Part shown: positions 1 to 9,533 of the stretch, one piece after another
How positions within the stretch are numbered: position 1 is the first letter of the stretch
Layout of the letters: each line of letters begins with the position of its first letter
Origin: Isotricha intestinalis
Lineage: Eukaryota; Ciliophora; Litostomatea; Vestibuliferida; Isotrichidae
Length of the DNA stretch: 64,000 bases
NCBI GenBank assembly: GCA_023807065.1
Contig: JAJJLU010000003.1
Span: 1-64,000 of the forward strand
Direction: 5' to 3'
Notes under the pieces: generated by a model
What the model saw: only the letters and a program-made list of their open reading frames with translations
The model's database searches: none
What the model was told of the DNA's origin: nothing
Program-made: the position numbers and the translations under genes

Positions 1-1
1 T

Positions 2-15
2 CCCCAATCCCCAAT
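2..15. repeat. Telomere-like CCCCAAT repeat, two units
   Basis: Two exact tandem CCCCAAT units occupy the first bases of the window, followed directly by AT-rich leader DNA. Ciliate macronuclear telomeres are short C/A-rich units of this kind (CCCCAA, CCCCAAAA). The position at the very edge of the window fits a trimmed telomere, but two units alone cannot prove it. The same unit recurs at 1739-1764 and 1843-1855; the only other similar string I noticed is a single one at 36823. Confidence 0.6.
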
Positions 16-153
16 ATAAAAAAAATATGATTATTATGTAAAAATATTTAATTATAAATTTATGTAAGTTATGAATTTTTTTTATTTTTCATTTTTTATT
101 TAAATATTTAAAATGGTTAATAACACATTAAACATTATTTATTATATTTAAAT

Positions 154-1632
154 ATGAATAACTTTCAAATTAAAATTTTTAAATCAATAAGTATATCATC
201 AACCAAAAGGGAGAACCTAGTAATTTCTCCTTTAAGTATATATCATATTCTATCTTTAACAACAAATGGTGCAGTTGGTAATACAAAAAAAGAAATGCTC
301 ACAGCCTTAGAGAATGATAGCCAAGAAGAAATGAACCAAAATAATAAAATAATAAAATCTATCATAAATAATTTTAAAACTGTTGAATTTGCAAATTCAA
401 TATTTTCAAGATTTATTCCCCTATCTACATTTATTGAAAAAGCAAAAGATTATAAAACTAAAATAGATAAATTAATAGATGAAAATCAAATTAATAATTG
501 GTGTTGTGAACATACTCATGGATTAATCAAAAAAATCCTTGAGAAAATTTATCCTGAAGATATAATAGTTTTAATCAATGCAATTTATTTTAAAGGATTA
601 TGGGAAATTGAATTTAATAAAAGATTTACTGAAGAAAGAGAATTTTTAAATTATCAAAAAGAAAAAAAATTGATAAGATTTATGCATTCAAATGACTTTT
701 ATAGATATTTTGAAAAAAATGATACTCAAGCTATTTCTCTAAATTATCGAAAAGATAATATAGAAGCTCTAATTATTTTACCAAAAAATGAGTATGATAT
801 TAATAATTATATTGAAATATTTGATCAAAAAGAATACTCTAATATAATTAAAGGATTAAATATTCAAAAAGTAGAATTATATTTGCCAAAATTTGAAATA
901 AAATTTAATACTGAATTAAAAAATATTTTTCAAGAATTAGGAATAAAATTAGCTTTTAAATCAGATGCAGATTTTTCTTCTATGACAAAATCACAAGCAA
1001 TTTATATAAGTAGAATAATACATAGTTCGTATATTAAAGTCGATGAAAAAGGAACTGAAGCTTCTGCAGTTACTGCAGTAGTAGGAACAAGGGGAGGAAG
1101 ACCTCATCAATGTCTTGAAAGAAGTATTATAATGGATATTAATCATCCATTTCTATTTATAATCAGGAACAAAGATCTACCTCCAGGACATGATATATTA
1201 TTTATTTCAAAAGTAGAAAATTTAGATAGAGATGAAGTTGGAAAAGAATCAAAAAAGTCACAAAATATTAATACTAAGGAAAAAGAAAGAAAAAAAATTG
1301 ATTTCAGTAAACTTGAATATGTTAATATTTCTTTTAAAAGGCCAGTAAAATGGTATATGTATATAATTAAATTAGTACTACAAAATAGAGAAAGTGTCGA
1401 TATTAAGGCTAGGCCTTTAGGAGCTTCCCAAGCTATAAGAGTTGTAGAAGCCCTTAAAAGGTTGGGATATATTTCTTATGTAAAGTATTATACATCTACT
1501 GTTGTTAATGATGGAAAACTAAAAAGATATATCATTATTAATGTTAAAAAGACTAAAGATTTCCAAAAATTATTCGATGAAAGAGAAGCTGAAAGGAAAA
1601 GAATATTAGAAAGTCAGAAAAAATTATTTTAA
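154..1632 (+). CDS. Serpin fused to a C-terminal Alba domain
   Basis: Residues 1-357 form a serpin (protease inhibitor). Seen are the helix A-B region (VISPLSIYHILSLTTNGAVG), the shutter strand VLINAIYFKGLWE, the hinge EKGTEASAVTAVV at 298-310 and the closing HPFLFIIRNK. The small-residue hinge is typical of inhibitory serpins. The scissile bond is probably near R313 or R316, suggesting a trypsin-like target (inference). A Lys-rich linker (about 360-387) leads to an Alba-like fold at 388-485: a VNISFKRP strand, a helix with ARPLGASQAIRVVEALKR, and YYTSTVV. Alba proteins bind RNA or DNA. There is no signal peptide, so the product is probably intracellular. The frame is continuous through the junction. 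Both domains are clear; the combination is unusual and its role unknown. The gene is flanked by CCCCAAT-type repeats in inverted orientation. Confidence 0.88.
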   Translation: MNNFQIKIFKSISISSTKRENLVISPLSIYHILSLTTNGAVGNTKKEMLTALENDSQEEMNQNNKIIKSIINNFKTVEFANSIFSRFIPLSTFIEKAKDYKTKIDKLIDENQINNWCCEHTHGLIKKILEKIYPEDIIVLINAIYFKGLWEIEFNKRFTEEREFLNYQKEKKLIRFMHSNDFYRYFEKNDTQAISLNYRKDNIEALIILPKNEYDINNYIEIFDQKEYSNIIKGLNIQKVELYLPKFEIKFNTELKNIFQELGIKLAFKSDADFSSMTKSQAIYISRIIHSSYIKVDEKGTEASAVTAVVGTRGGRPHQCLERSIIMDINHPFLFIIRNKDLPPGHDILFISKVENLDRDEVGKESKKSQNINTKEKERKKIDFSKLEYVNISFKRPVKWYMYIIKLVLQNRESVDIKARPLGASQAIRVVEALKRLGYISYVKYYTSTVVNDGKLKRYIIINVKKTKDFQKLFDEREAERKRILESQKKLF

Positions 1633-1738
1633 TTTTATTTAAAAAAAAATATTTTTTATTGAAGTTATATTATAATTTTTTTAATTAAAAATGTAATAAT
1701 ATAAAAAATATAAATGAAAGAAAGAATTGAAAATGAGG

Positions 1739-1764
1739 ATTGAGGATTGGGCCCAATCCCCAAT
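1739..1764. repeat. Head-to-head telomere-like palindrome
   Basis: A 26-bp inverted repeat with one mismatch. Its perfect 16-bp core GGATTGGGCCCAATCC lies at 1744-1759. The left arm reads as G-strand units (GAGG-ATTGAGG-ATTGGG, from 1735) and the right arm as C-strand units (CCCAAT-CCCCAAT). This is the arrangement expected where two telomeric ends of type CCCCAAT/ATTGGGG meet. It begins about 100 bp after the stop of the serpin-Alba gene. It could reflect a real end-to-end fusion, an assembly join of two small chromosomes, or a palindromic regulatory element. Confidence 0.65.
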
Positions 1765-1842
1765 TATATAAATTAAAAATAAATTTATTTTTTTTAATAT
1801 AAATTACTTAATTAAAAATAAAAAAATTAAATTTTTATATTA

Positions 1843-1855
1843 CCCAATCCCCAAA
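1843..1855. repeat. Third CCCCAAT-like site
   Basis: CCCAATCCCCAAA, in the same orientation as the units at 2-15 and as the right arm of the 1739-1764 palindrome. It lies in non-coding AT-rich DNA about 80 bp further on. If the repeats are telomeric, this could be an alternative telomere-addition site; as a single site it is weak. Confidence 0.4.
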
Positions 1856-2567
1856 CCATATTTCAAATTTAATTTTAATTATTTTTTCATAAATAATATT
1901 TTTTTTTAAAAAAACTTAAAAATAATATTTACAATTATTTTTTTTAAGTAAAAAAATTTACTTATATGAGTACAAAATGAAAAAGAAATATAAAAAAGAA
2001 CAAAAAATTCCTGTATTTTACTTGAATAAATCAATGTTTTTCAACAAATCTTATTTTTAAATAATCAAATATAGGAAAAAAAATAAAACATCTTATAGTG
2101 AAAAAATTAAAGAAGAAAGGACATAAATATAATCGAAAGGAGAAAAACAAAAAAACAAAATAAATAAAGAAATCATATATTTACTGCAAATTATATATAG
2201 TTTGAAAATATAAAAAATAAAAAAATAGAAAAAAAAACATCAAATAATAATTTAGTAAAAGATTATTCTTGGATATCTCAGAAGTTTCATTGAGAACAAT
2301 GTTGGAGAAATATAGAAATTAAAAAACTTATTTAGTGGAGTACATTTTGGATGTTGAATTATAGAATTTGAAAAAAGTTCTTGTAAATTAGTTGTTATTT
2401 AGTTAAATATATATTTATTGCTTTAAAGAATTATAACCTTGTATTTAATAAAAAACCTTATATATAAATATATTATAAATTCAATAGGACAGATAAAATA
2501 AAAAAACATGCTGAATAATCTTTTGATCATTCTCATAATGATTACTTGAATGATATAAGGTAAATAA

Positions 2568-2741
2568 AGTTTTTTAAATGCTAAAAACATATTTCACAAA
2601 GAACAAATTAAAAAATTTAGAAATAAATATTTTTTATTTTATGAAAAGTTAGAATCTACTTTTAGATATTTTGATATTAATAATGATGAATTTATTGATT
2701 CTTCTGATGTTATGAAATATGTTAAGATTTGGAAAAAATAA
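2568..2741 (+). pseudogene. EF-hand protein remnant
   Basis: An open frame without a convincing start reads NAKNIFHKEQIKKF, then STFRYFDINNDEFIDSSDVM, ending at TAA (2739-2741). The 12-residue loop at 2673-2708 keeps Asp/Asn ligands at positions 1, 3 and 5, Ile at 8 and an acidic residue at 12; Gly at 6 is replaced by Glu. This resembles EF-hands of calcium-dependent protein kinases or calmodulin-like proteins. Protein-like stretches in other frames lie on both sides (roughly 1970-2565 and 2742-2900), broken by TAA and TAG, so a larger gene appears to have decayed. I could not identify a kinase domain. The rest of 1860-3119 holds nothing else I recognise. Confidence 0.45.
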
Positions 2742-3119
2742 TTTTAAATGAAGATGTTAAGGAAGTTGAAAAAAATGTAATTACCAGATTTCAAAAAAAG
2801 ATATTTTATTTGTTCATTATTTATAGGATGTTGAAGAATCCTAAGTTTAAAAAAAATAAATATAATTAAATTCTATAATTTAGTGGAGAAGTAGATAAAA
2901 TGAAATGATTAATTTTTTTTATTTGTGAATGAGATTTAAGAATTGATTTTTTAAAAAAATAAAGAATTGCTTTAATAATGATATATGTATATATAATTTA
3001 TTTAAATTATGTAAAAAACAAATAAATAAAATACAAATATTATGAATTATTAGTATTTATAATAAAAAAGCAGATTTATCTAATTTTTTTTGTTTAAATG
3101 ATATAAAATAATTAATAAT

Positions 3120-3650
3120 TTATTGAATATTCCCTCTTTTCATATTAACATAATAGCAAAAAAAAATCCAAACAAAATATAAATACATTACTAAAATAAA
3201 AGCTTCTATAAGAATATAACAAATAGTACCTAATCTGAAGAAATCATTTTCATAAATAATTATATAACCAAATATCATTAATGTAGATTTAACTAAATAT
3301 TTAATTAATAAGACAACCCATAAAAATGAATATATTGAATAAGCTAAATATGCTTTATTAACATTTAAATCAATAGTAGAATAAAAACCATAATAAGTAA
3401 CTGTTAATAAAATAATTGAAATAATTAAATCAAAAATTAAATTTATAAAATTTTCATTTCCAAAAGCATCAAAAAATTCAATTATTGATATTAATAAAGT
3501 AAATATTGAAATTATCCTTACTATTGTTTTTAATCCAAATCCATAAAAATTTTCTTCTATTTTGTTTGTTTCAAATAAAAATAAAAATGTTTCAGGCTCA
3601 TTTTCATTATTTTCTCTATTTCTAATTTCTATATTATTTGGATTCTCCAT
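3120..3650 (-). CDS. Small four-helix membrane protein, unknown function
   Basis: 176 residues. A charged, Asn/Glu-rich N-terminus of about 35 residues is followed by four strongly hydrophobic segments, near 43-63, 69-90, 103-132 and 142-166, and a short basic tail. No signal peptide or catalytic motif is visible and I do not recognise the family. It starts at an ATG preceded by A-rich sequence and lies downstream of the PP2C gene on the same strand, about 160 bp away. Composition and intact frame support a real gene. Confidence 0.6.
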   Translation of the reverse strand: MENPNNIEIRNRENNENEPETFLFLFETNKIEENFYGFGLKTIVRIISIFTLLISIIEFFDAFGNENFINLIFDLIISIILLTVTYYGFYSTIDLNVNKAYLAYSIYSFLWVVLLIKYLVKSTLMIFGYIIIYENDFFRLGTICYILIEAFILVMYLYFVWIFFCYYVNMKRGNIQ

Positions 3651-3813
3651 TATTTTTCAATAAATTAATTTTAAATATTTTTTTCAATAATTAATTATAT
3701 TATTTAATTTACTAGATAAAAATATTATATTTCAAAAATAAATTTCATTTTTTAAAAAAGAAAATATAAATAACGAAACACATATTATTATAATTTATTT
3801 ACAAAATAAGTTT

Positions 3814-6285
3814 TTATTTCCATAAATCGTTTTTCTCATTTTTAAACTGATAACTTTTTCCAACTGTATAAGATAAAAATCCATTATCTTTAAAATTAGA
3901 ATTAATCGAATTAAATTTATTAGGAACATTATTTTTCAAGTAAAAATTATAATTATCATGAATATCTAAAGTTAATTCTTTTCTTTTTTTAAATCCATTA
4001 TTATTATTATTATAATTTTTTTTAATTTTTGGATTTTTTTTTGACATAAAAATAAATGAATTATAATTATTTGGTTCAGTATAATAATTATTTTTTGGAT
4101 TATTATATTTTGGAGTTGAATATTGATGAGAAATTCTTTCTGTCATTATACTATATTTATTATTACTATTATTTAATTTATTCTCAAATAAATTGCTATG
4201 AGAAAATCCAATTTTACTTTTTGCTGTACTACTATATCTTCTATTCATTATTTTCGGAGAATATTTTTCTATATTTAAATTTATACTATTATTTATATAA
4301 TTATTATTATTTGTATCATTACTTATATTATTTATTGGTATTTTGGAACTTTTTAAATTTGAATTTTTACTCAATTGAAAAATTGTGTTTGTTTCTCGTT
4401 GAGTAAATCTTGATTGTTGAAAGTTATTTTCTGGATTTAAATAATATGGTTTAATTATTAAATTTTTAGGAGAGTTTTGTAATTTTATTACTTTATCATT
4501 ATTCGAATTTTTTGTTTGAGGGTGATGATTTTCATTAATATTTTCATTTATATTATTCAAAAATGAATTTTGTATATTATCATTTGAATTTTTACTATTA
4601 TTATTGATATTGTGGTTCTTATTATTGTTGGTCATAATTTGATTGTTATTATTTAATTTATTATTATTGTTAAGATTAGAATTATTATTAATATTGTGTA
4701 TATTATTGTTCAAATTATTATTAATACTTTGATTAATATTATAATTTACATAATTATTACTATTATGATTGATATTATCATGAATAGTATTATTATTTTT
4801 CTTTTCATCTTTATTTTCCATTTTTTTATTAAAATTAATATTATTTTCCCCAGTATTTTTCCCATTAAAATTACCATTATTATCATTGTTTAAAATCTCC
4901 TCATTATTACTATTATTATTGTGGGCAAGATTATTAATATTATCTCCTTTTCCAAAATCTTTCCCAAATAATTTCTGATCTCCTAAATCCTTAAAAGTAA
5001 CAATTAAACAAGTAACATTATCAAAACTTTTCCTAGCCATAGCTCCTTTTAAAACATAATCGACAATTTTCCCACAAATATTATGAACATTTGCTCCATT
5101 TTTACAAAAATAATTAATAACCATCCAAACAGAATTAAAGATATCATAATTATTCATTTGATCAAAAATCCCATCACAACCTAAAATGAAAAAATCAATA
5201 TTATCATTAATTAAATCTAAAATATATATTTCAGGTTCAGCGATAATAACATTAGGATTACCTCCAAATTTAATATTTTTAGCTTCAATATCACCAATAG
5301 TTCTACTAACAGATAATCTACCTGGAAAAACTCTATAAGGTCCAATTAGTATTTGATTAATAGTATTATTATTATTATTATTATTTAAAGGGGTTTGACT
5401 TTGATAAACTTTACCACCATTTTTAATAATTCTATTTTTTTCTTTTATTTCATTTGGTTTATGATCAATTGTTATTTCCTTTAAATTTTTTCCATTATTT
5501 ATAGACATAATTGCTCTTGAATCACCTACATTTGCAATATATACTTTATTATTAACTAATAATATTACTACGGCACAAGAACCACTTCTATCGTTAACAT
5601 TATTATTTAATTTAGATAAAGCAATATTATTCAAAAAATCATTTTCTGCTTGATAAAAGCCATTTTTAATTGCTTCTGGTATATTATTTGGAAAGTTAAT
5701 ATCATTACAAATAAATTTATGTAAATTATCTCTTAAATATTCTGCACAATTTTTTCCTCCATGTCCATCGTAAATTGCAAAAAAAGAAACTTTAGGCCAT
5801 TTACCTTTTAATTCTGAATTATAATTTTTAGGTTTATTCATATTAATAACAATTGAAACTCTATCTTCATTATAATTTCTAATTAAACCTTCATGAGTAT
5901 TTGCACCATATGCTTTTATTATTCCCATATTTTTACTCGAAATTTTTCCACTTTCAAAATTTTTTACTTTCATATCTAAAATATCCATTGTTAAAGGACG
6001 ATTAGCTTCTTTACCTAAATATTCATTTATTTCTATATAATTATTATTAATGTTATTGTTATTTTGGGATATTTGAATATTTTGAAATTGTATTGGATTT
6101 TTCGTTTTTGATATTTGAGATATTGCAATTGGATTTATTTCTAATATTGGTTGATTCTTATTTTTTGAATTTTCATTATTTATTTGTGTCACATTTTGCC
6201 TTATTGAGTTGTAATTTGAGGTTTCTTTGTTTATTATTTCTGGGTTAAAATAAAGATGAGATTGATAATTATTGTTTATTGACAT
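3814..6285 (-). CDS. PP2C-type Ser/Thr protein phosphatase with Asn-rich tail
   Basis: 823 residues. The PP2C (PPM) catalytic domain spans about 120-435. Metal-binding motifs are present: NEDRVS, DGHGG at 173-177, NVGDSRAIMS, LSVSRTIGD and GCDGIFDQ with D371, plus DNVTCLIV near the end of the domain. These are the residues that hold the two Mn/Mg ions, so the enzyme should be active in dephosphorylating phospho-Ser/Thr. About 115 N-terminal residues are low-complexity Asn/Gln-rich. The 390-residue C-terminal tail is dominated by Asn runs (AAT/AAC codons) and probably disordered. No membrane segment or signal peptide is seen. A second, degenerate PP2C domain lies at 51263-52879. Confidence 0.93.
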   Translation of the reverse strand: MSINNNYQSHLYFNPEIINKETSNYNSIRQNVTQINNENSKNKNQPILEINPIAISQISKTKNPIQFQNIQISQNNNNINNNYIEINEYLGKEANRPLTMDILDMKVKNFESGKISSKNMGIIKAYGANTHEGLIRNYNEDRVSIVINMNKPKNYNSELKGKWPKVSFFAIYDGHGGKNCAEYLRDNLHKFICNDINFPNNIPEAIKNGFYQAENDFLNNIALSKLNNNVNDRSGSCAVVILLVNNKVYIANVGDSRAIMSINNGKNLKEITIDHKPNEIKEKNRIIKNGGKVYQSQTPLNNNNNNNTINQILIGPYRVFPGRLSVSRTIGDIEAKNIKFGGNPNVIIAEPEIYILDLINDNIDFFILGCDGIFDQMNNYDIFNSVWMVINYFCKNGANVHNICGKIVDYVLKGAMARKSFDNVTCLIVTFKDLGDQKLFGKDFGKGDNINNLAHNNNSNNEEILNNDNNGNFNGKNTGENNINFNKKMENKDEKKNNNTIHDNINHNSNNYVNYNINQSINNNLNNNIHNINNNSNLNNNNKLNNNNQIMTNNNKNHNINNNSKNSNDNIQNSFLNNINENINENHHPQTKNSNNDKVIKLQNSPKNLIIKPYYLNPENNFQQSRFTQRETNTIFQLSKNSNLKSSKIPINNISNDTNNNNYINNSINLNIEKYSPKIMNRRYSSTAKSKIGFSHSNLFENKLNNSNNKYSIMTERISHQYSTPKYNNPKNNYYTEPNNYNSFIFMSKKNPKIKKNYNNNNNGFKKRKELTLDIHDNYNFYLKNNVPNKFNSINSNFKDNGFLSYTVGKSYQFKNEKNDLWK

Positions 6286-6519
6286 ATTTAATTTATTTTT
6301 TAAAATTTTTTCAATTTTTATTTTTTAATAAATATATCTCTTATTTAATTTATAAAAAATTTTCTATATTTTTTTAATTTATTTTTAACAATAAGTTCTA
6401 AATTTTATTTATATAAATATTCTTATTTTAATGAAAGAAAAAAAAATTTATTATAATTTGAATATTTTTTTTTATAATTTAAATATATAAATATATAATA
6501 GAATAAAAAAAATTTAAAA

Positions 6520-7334
6520 AATTATAATTCAAAAAAAAAACTTTTATACTTTAGAACTTTTTGTGATACCAACAATTTTACAACCACTTGAATTAAAGTA
6601 TTATTAACAAGAACAATTAAATTCATAAAATTATTTCTATCTTCCATTTCAATATATATTTTTCCTTTAACATTTTTAATGAGCAGTAATTGCTTGATAA
6701 ATTTTTTATTTTTCAATAAATAAATTATTAAAATATTCTTGACTTTGAAAGAAATTTGTTAAATATAATTTTTATCTTTGTTAGAATTTTTCCTTGTTAA
6801 TTATTATAATTAATGTTTAAATGATAATTAATAGGAAAAATATAATTTTTTCAAGAATTTTTTTGTAATTTTATTCTTTCTCTTATACTTGTATTTCATA
6901 ATAATCAAAATTATTTTCTATTTTATTAAATATTATATTATGTGATTCTAAATTATCTATTTTCTAATGAGTGGATAATAAAAATGAATTATTAATATTA
7001 TTATTTTTTTCTTCTACATTTAATTTTATTTTTTGTATTACTTTAAATAATTATTTGATTTGATTTATTATTATTTTTATTTCATTTGAAGAAAAAGTAG
7101 ATTTAAACTTAGAATTACTTTCAAAGTCATTTCATGTTTATTAATGATATTGAAACAATTTTCAAAATTTCTTTTATTATATTTTATATCATTATTATTA
7201 AATATATTATTTTCAATTTGATAATTCTATTCTTTGATAAATCATCATTCCAATTCATTTTTCTTTTATTGTTAAATAATTTTTTTGTTAATGAGTTTTC
7301 TAAATTATTATTACGTATTCAAAATGAAAAATAA
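6520..7334 (-). pseudogene. Decayed coding region, coiled-coil-like
   Basis: No intact gene lies between 6286 and 7436. On the minus strand, one frame from about 7128 down to 6838 keeps coding-like composition (for example DFESNSKFKSTFSSNEIK and NKIENNFDYYEIQV). It is broken by three TAA and one TAG, and shifts frame at both ends. Around 6520-6770 another frame reads SQEYFNNLFIEK and NSSGCKIVGITKSSK, again broken. The 64-codon frame at 6522-6716 overlaps this and is probably accidental. No family is recognisable; a charged helical protein related to the neighbouring coiled-coil gene is possible but unproven. Confidence 0.35.
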
Positions 7335-7436
7335 AATTTCTTTGAAATTAGTAAAGCAAATAAATTATAATATAATAATATATAATTGTTTTAAAAAAAA
7401 TGATTTTAATAGTTTTTTTAAAAATAGTTATTTAAA

Positions 7437-9317
7437 TTAATTTTGAAGTTTCTTTGACTCCTCTTTTCCTAATAATAAATGATATTGTGAATACAATAAG
7501 TTATAATTTTTGGTGATTTTATCTAATTCTTCATTTTTAATTTTTAATTGCTTTTTAATTTTATCATTTTCTTCAAACAAAGATTCTTTAATTTTATTTA
7601 TCTCATCATTACATTTGTTTTGGAAATCTTCTATTAATTGACTTTCTTTATTTTTATAATCATTTAAAAGTTTTTGTTCTTTATTTTCACATTCATTGAT
7701 TTTTTTTTTTAATAGTTCATTTTCTTTAATAAATAAATCTTTTTCAGCATTATTTTTTATATATTCATTTTTATTTGAATTCAAATATAAAGTATAAGCA
7801 GATATATTATCTAAAATTTTTTCTAAATCAATAATAATTTCTTTTATAGTAATATTATTATTAATTTCTCTTAATTTTAATCTTTGTGGATTACCTAAAG
7901 AAGATATTAATTTATTATATTTTTTAATATAATTTTTATAAATATTTCCAATAAAATTCGAGATAGATTTTATTTCATAATCACTTTTTTCTTTTCCTTC
8001 TTTTAATTTAATTATATTTAATTTATATTCATTATCAATATTTTTTAATTTAGAAGAATATTCTTCAATTTTATTTTCTAAATACTGATTTTTATTTTTA
8101 TATTTTTCTTCATTATTTTTTAATTCAAATCTTTCATTTTCTAACTCCTTATAAATACTATTTAATTTATTAGTAATAGGAGAAAAAATTTCTTTAACAT
8201 TCGAATTTAAATTTATAATATCATCATATAAAGAAATTAAATAAGAAAGAGAAGGAAAATTCTTTAAAGCACTTGAAAATTTTTCTGTGAATTTAAAAGA
8301 AGGTTCAGCATCAATTTTTTTTATAAAAATAATAGAATTATGTTCTTTAACAGATTCAAGATTTAATTTAGTTTGATTTATTATATTTGACATTTCTTTA
8401 GAAAAACTTTCAAACACTTTATCAAAGTATTCTATAAATTCATTATTATCTTTATTTAAATTTTGAAGAGTTAAATTTAATTGATCATTTAAACTTTTTA
8501 TAGAAGAATTTTCATTCGTTAATTTCTCATTTTCATTTAATATTTCTTGATTAGAATTTTTTAAATCTTCATTTTCTTTTTTATAATTTTTAATTTGTTT
8601 AATTGCTTCGTCTAATTTATTTGAAATATTTTTTAATTCTTTTAAAGCAATATCTCTTTGTTTTTCAATTTCTAAAATATTTGTTCCTAAATTATTTTGT
8701 TCCTCAATATTATTAATATAATTATTTTCTAATTCATTTTTTTCATTTAATAATTCTTCATAATCTTCATCTAATTTATTTATCTTTTTATTTTTATCTT
8801 CAATTATTTTTGTGAATTCATCTAATTGGTTTTCATATTGATCATTTTTATTTTTTAAAAAGTTTATTTTTGAATTTAAAACTTTTATTTTTTCTTCATA
8901 ATGAACATTTTCTGTTTCTTTTCCATTTAAATTACTTTGATATTCAATTATTGTATTTTCATATTCAAAAATTTTATTTTGACTTATTAAATATGCTTCT
9001 TGACATTTTTTATAATCTTTTTCTAAACTTTCATATTTTTTAACTAATAAATTATAATTAGTATTATTTTCTGCTAATTCATTTTTACATTGATTGAAAT
9101 TATTTTTTAAAGATAAGTAATTTTGTTCATTTATTTTTAACTTATTTTGTAAATTTTCAAATTCCTCATTTTCTTCTTGTAATTTATTTATTTCTTGTTC
9201 TTGACTTTCTATTATATTATATAATTCACTTAATTTTTTATTTTGTTTTTTAATTAATAACATTCTATCTGTATCATTATTTGTTTCTGTTGTACTTTCA
9301 GTAGGAATTCTTTTCAT
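7437..9317 (-). CDS. Long coiled-coil protein
   Basis: 626 residues, almost entirely Lys/Glu/Asn-rich helical sequence with regular hydrophobic spacing. There are two long coiled-coil stretches, about 25-300 and 395-620. They are separated by a less charged segment (about 335-395) that includes FTEKFSSALKNFPSLSYL. No enzyme motif, signal peptide or membrane segment is visible. Such proteins are usually cytoskeletal, basal-body or Golgi tethers, but the sequence does not say which. The ATG at 9317 is followed by a polar N-terminus. Confidence 0.7.
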   Translation of the reverse strand: MKRIPTESTTETNNDTDRMLLIKKQNKKLSELYNIIESQEQEINKLQEENEEFENLQNKLKINEQNYLSLKNNFNQCKNELAENNTNYNLLVKKYESLEKDYKKCQEAYLISQNKIFEYENTIIEYQSNLNGKETENVHYEEKIKVLNSKINFLKNKNDQYENQLDEFTKIIEDKNKKINKLDEDYEELLNEKNELENNYINNIEEQNNLGTNILEIEKQRDIALKELKNISNKLDEAIKQIKNYKKENEDLKNSNQEILNENEKLTNENSSIKSLNDQLNLTLQNLNKDNNEFIEYFDKVFESFSKEMSNIINQTKLNLESVKEHNSIIFIKKIDAEPSFKFTEKFSSALKNFPSLSYLISLYDDIINLNSNVKEIFSPITNKLNSIYKELENERFELKNNEEKYKNKNQYLENKIEEYSSKLKNIDNEYKLNIIKLKEGKEKSDYEIKSISNFIGNIYKNYIKKYNKLISSLGNPQRLKLREINNNITIKEIIIDLEKILDNISAYTLYLNSNKNEYIKNNAEKDLFIKENELLKKKINECENKEQKLLNDYKNKESQLIEDFQNKCNDEINKIKESLFEENDKIKKQLKIKNEELDKITKNYNLLYSQYHLLLGKEESKKLQN

Positions 9318-9533
9318 TTGAAATAAAATTCAAATATATTAAATTAAAATTAAATTAATTAAACATAAATAAATAAAAAAACAAAATAGAAAAAATAAAT
9401 AAAACAATTAAATTTCCCAAAAAAAGAAAAAAATTTAATAAAACAATAATAATAAATATTCCAAATTTAAAAATATATTAATTAATAATATTCCAAACAA
9501 AAAATAATAGAAAAAAAAAATAAAAAAAAAATA

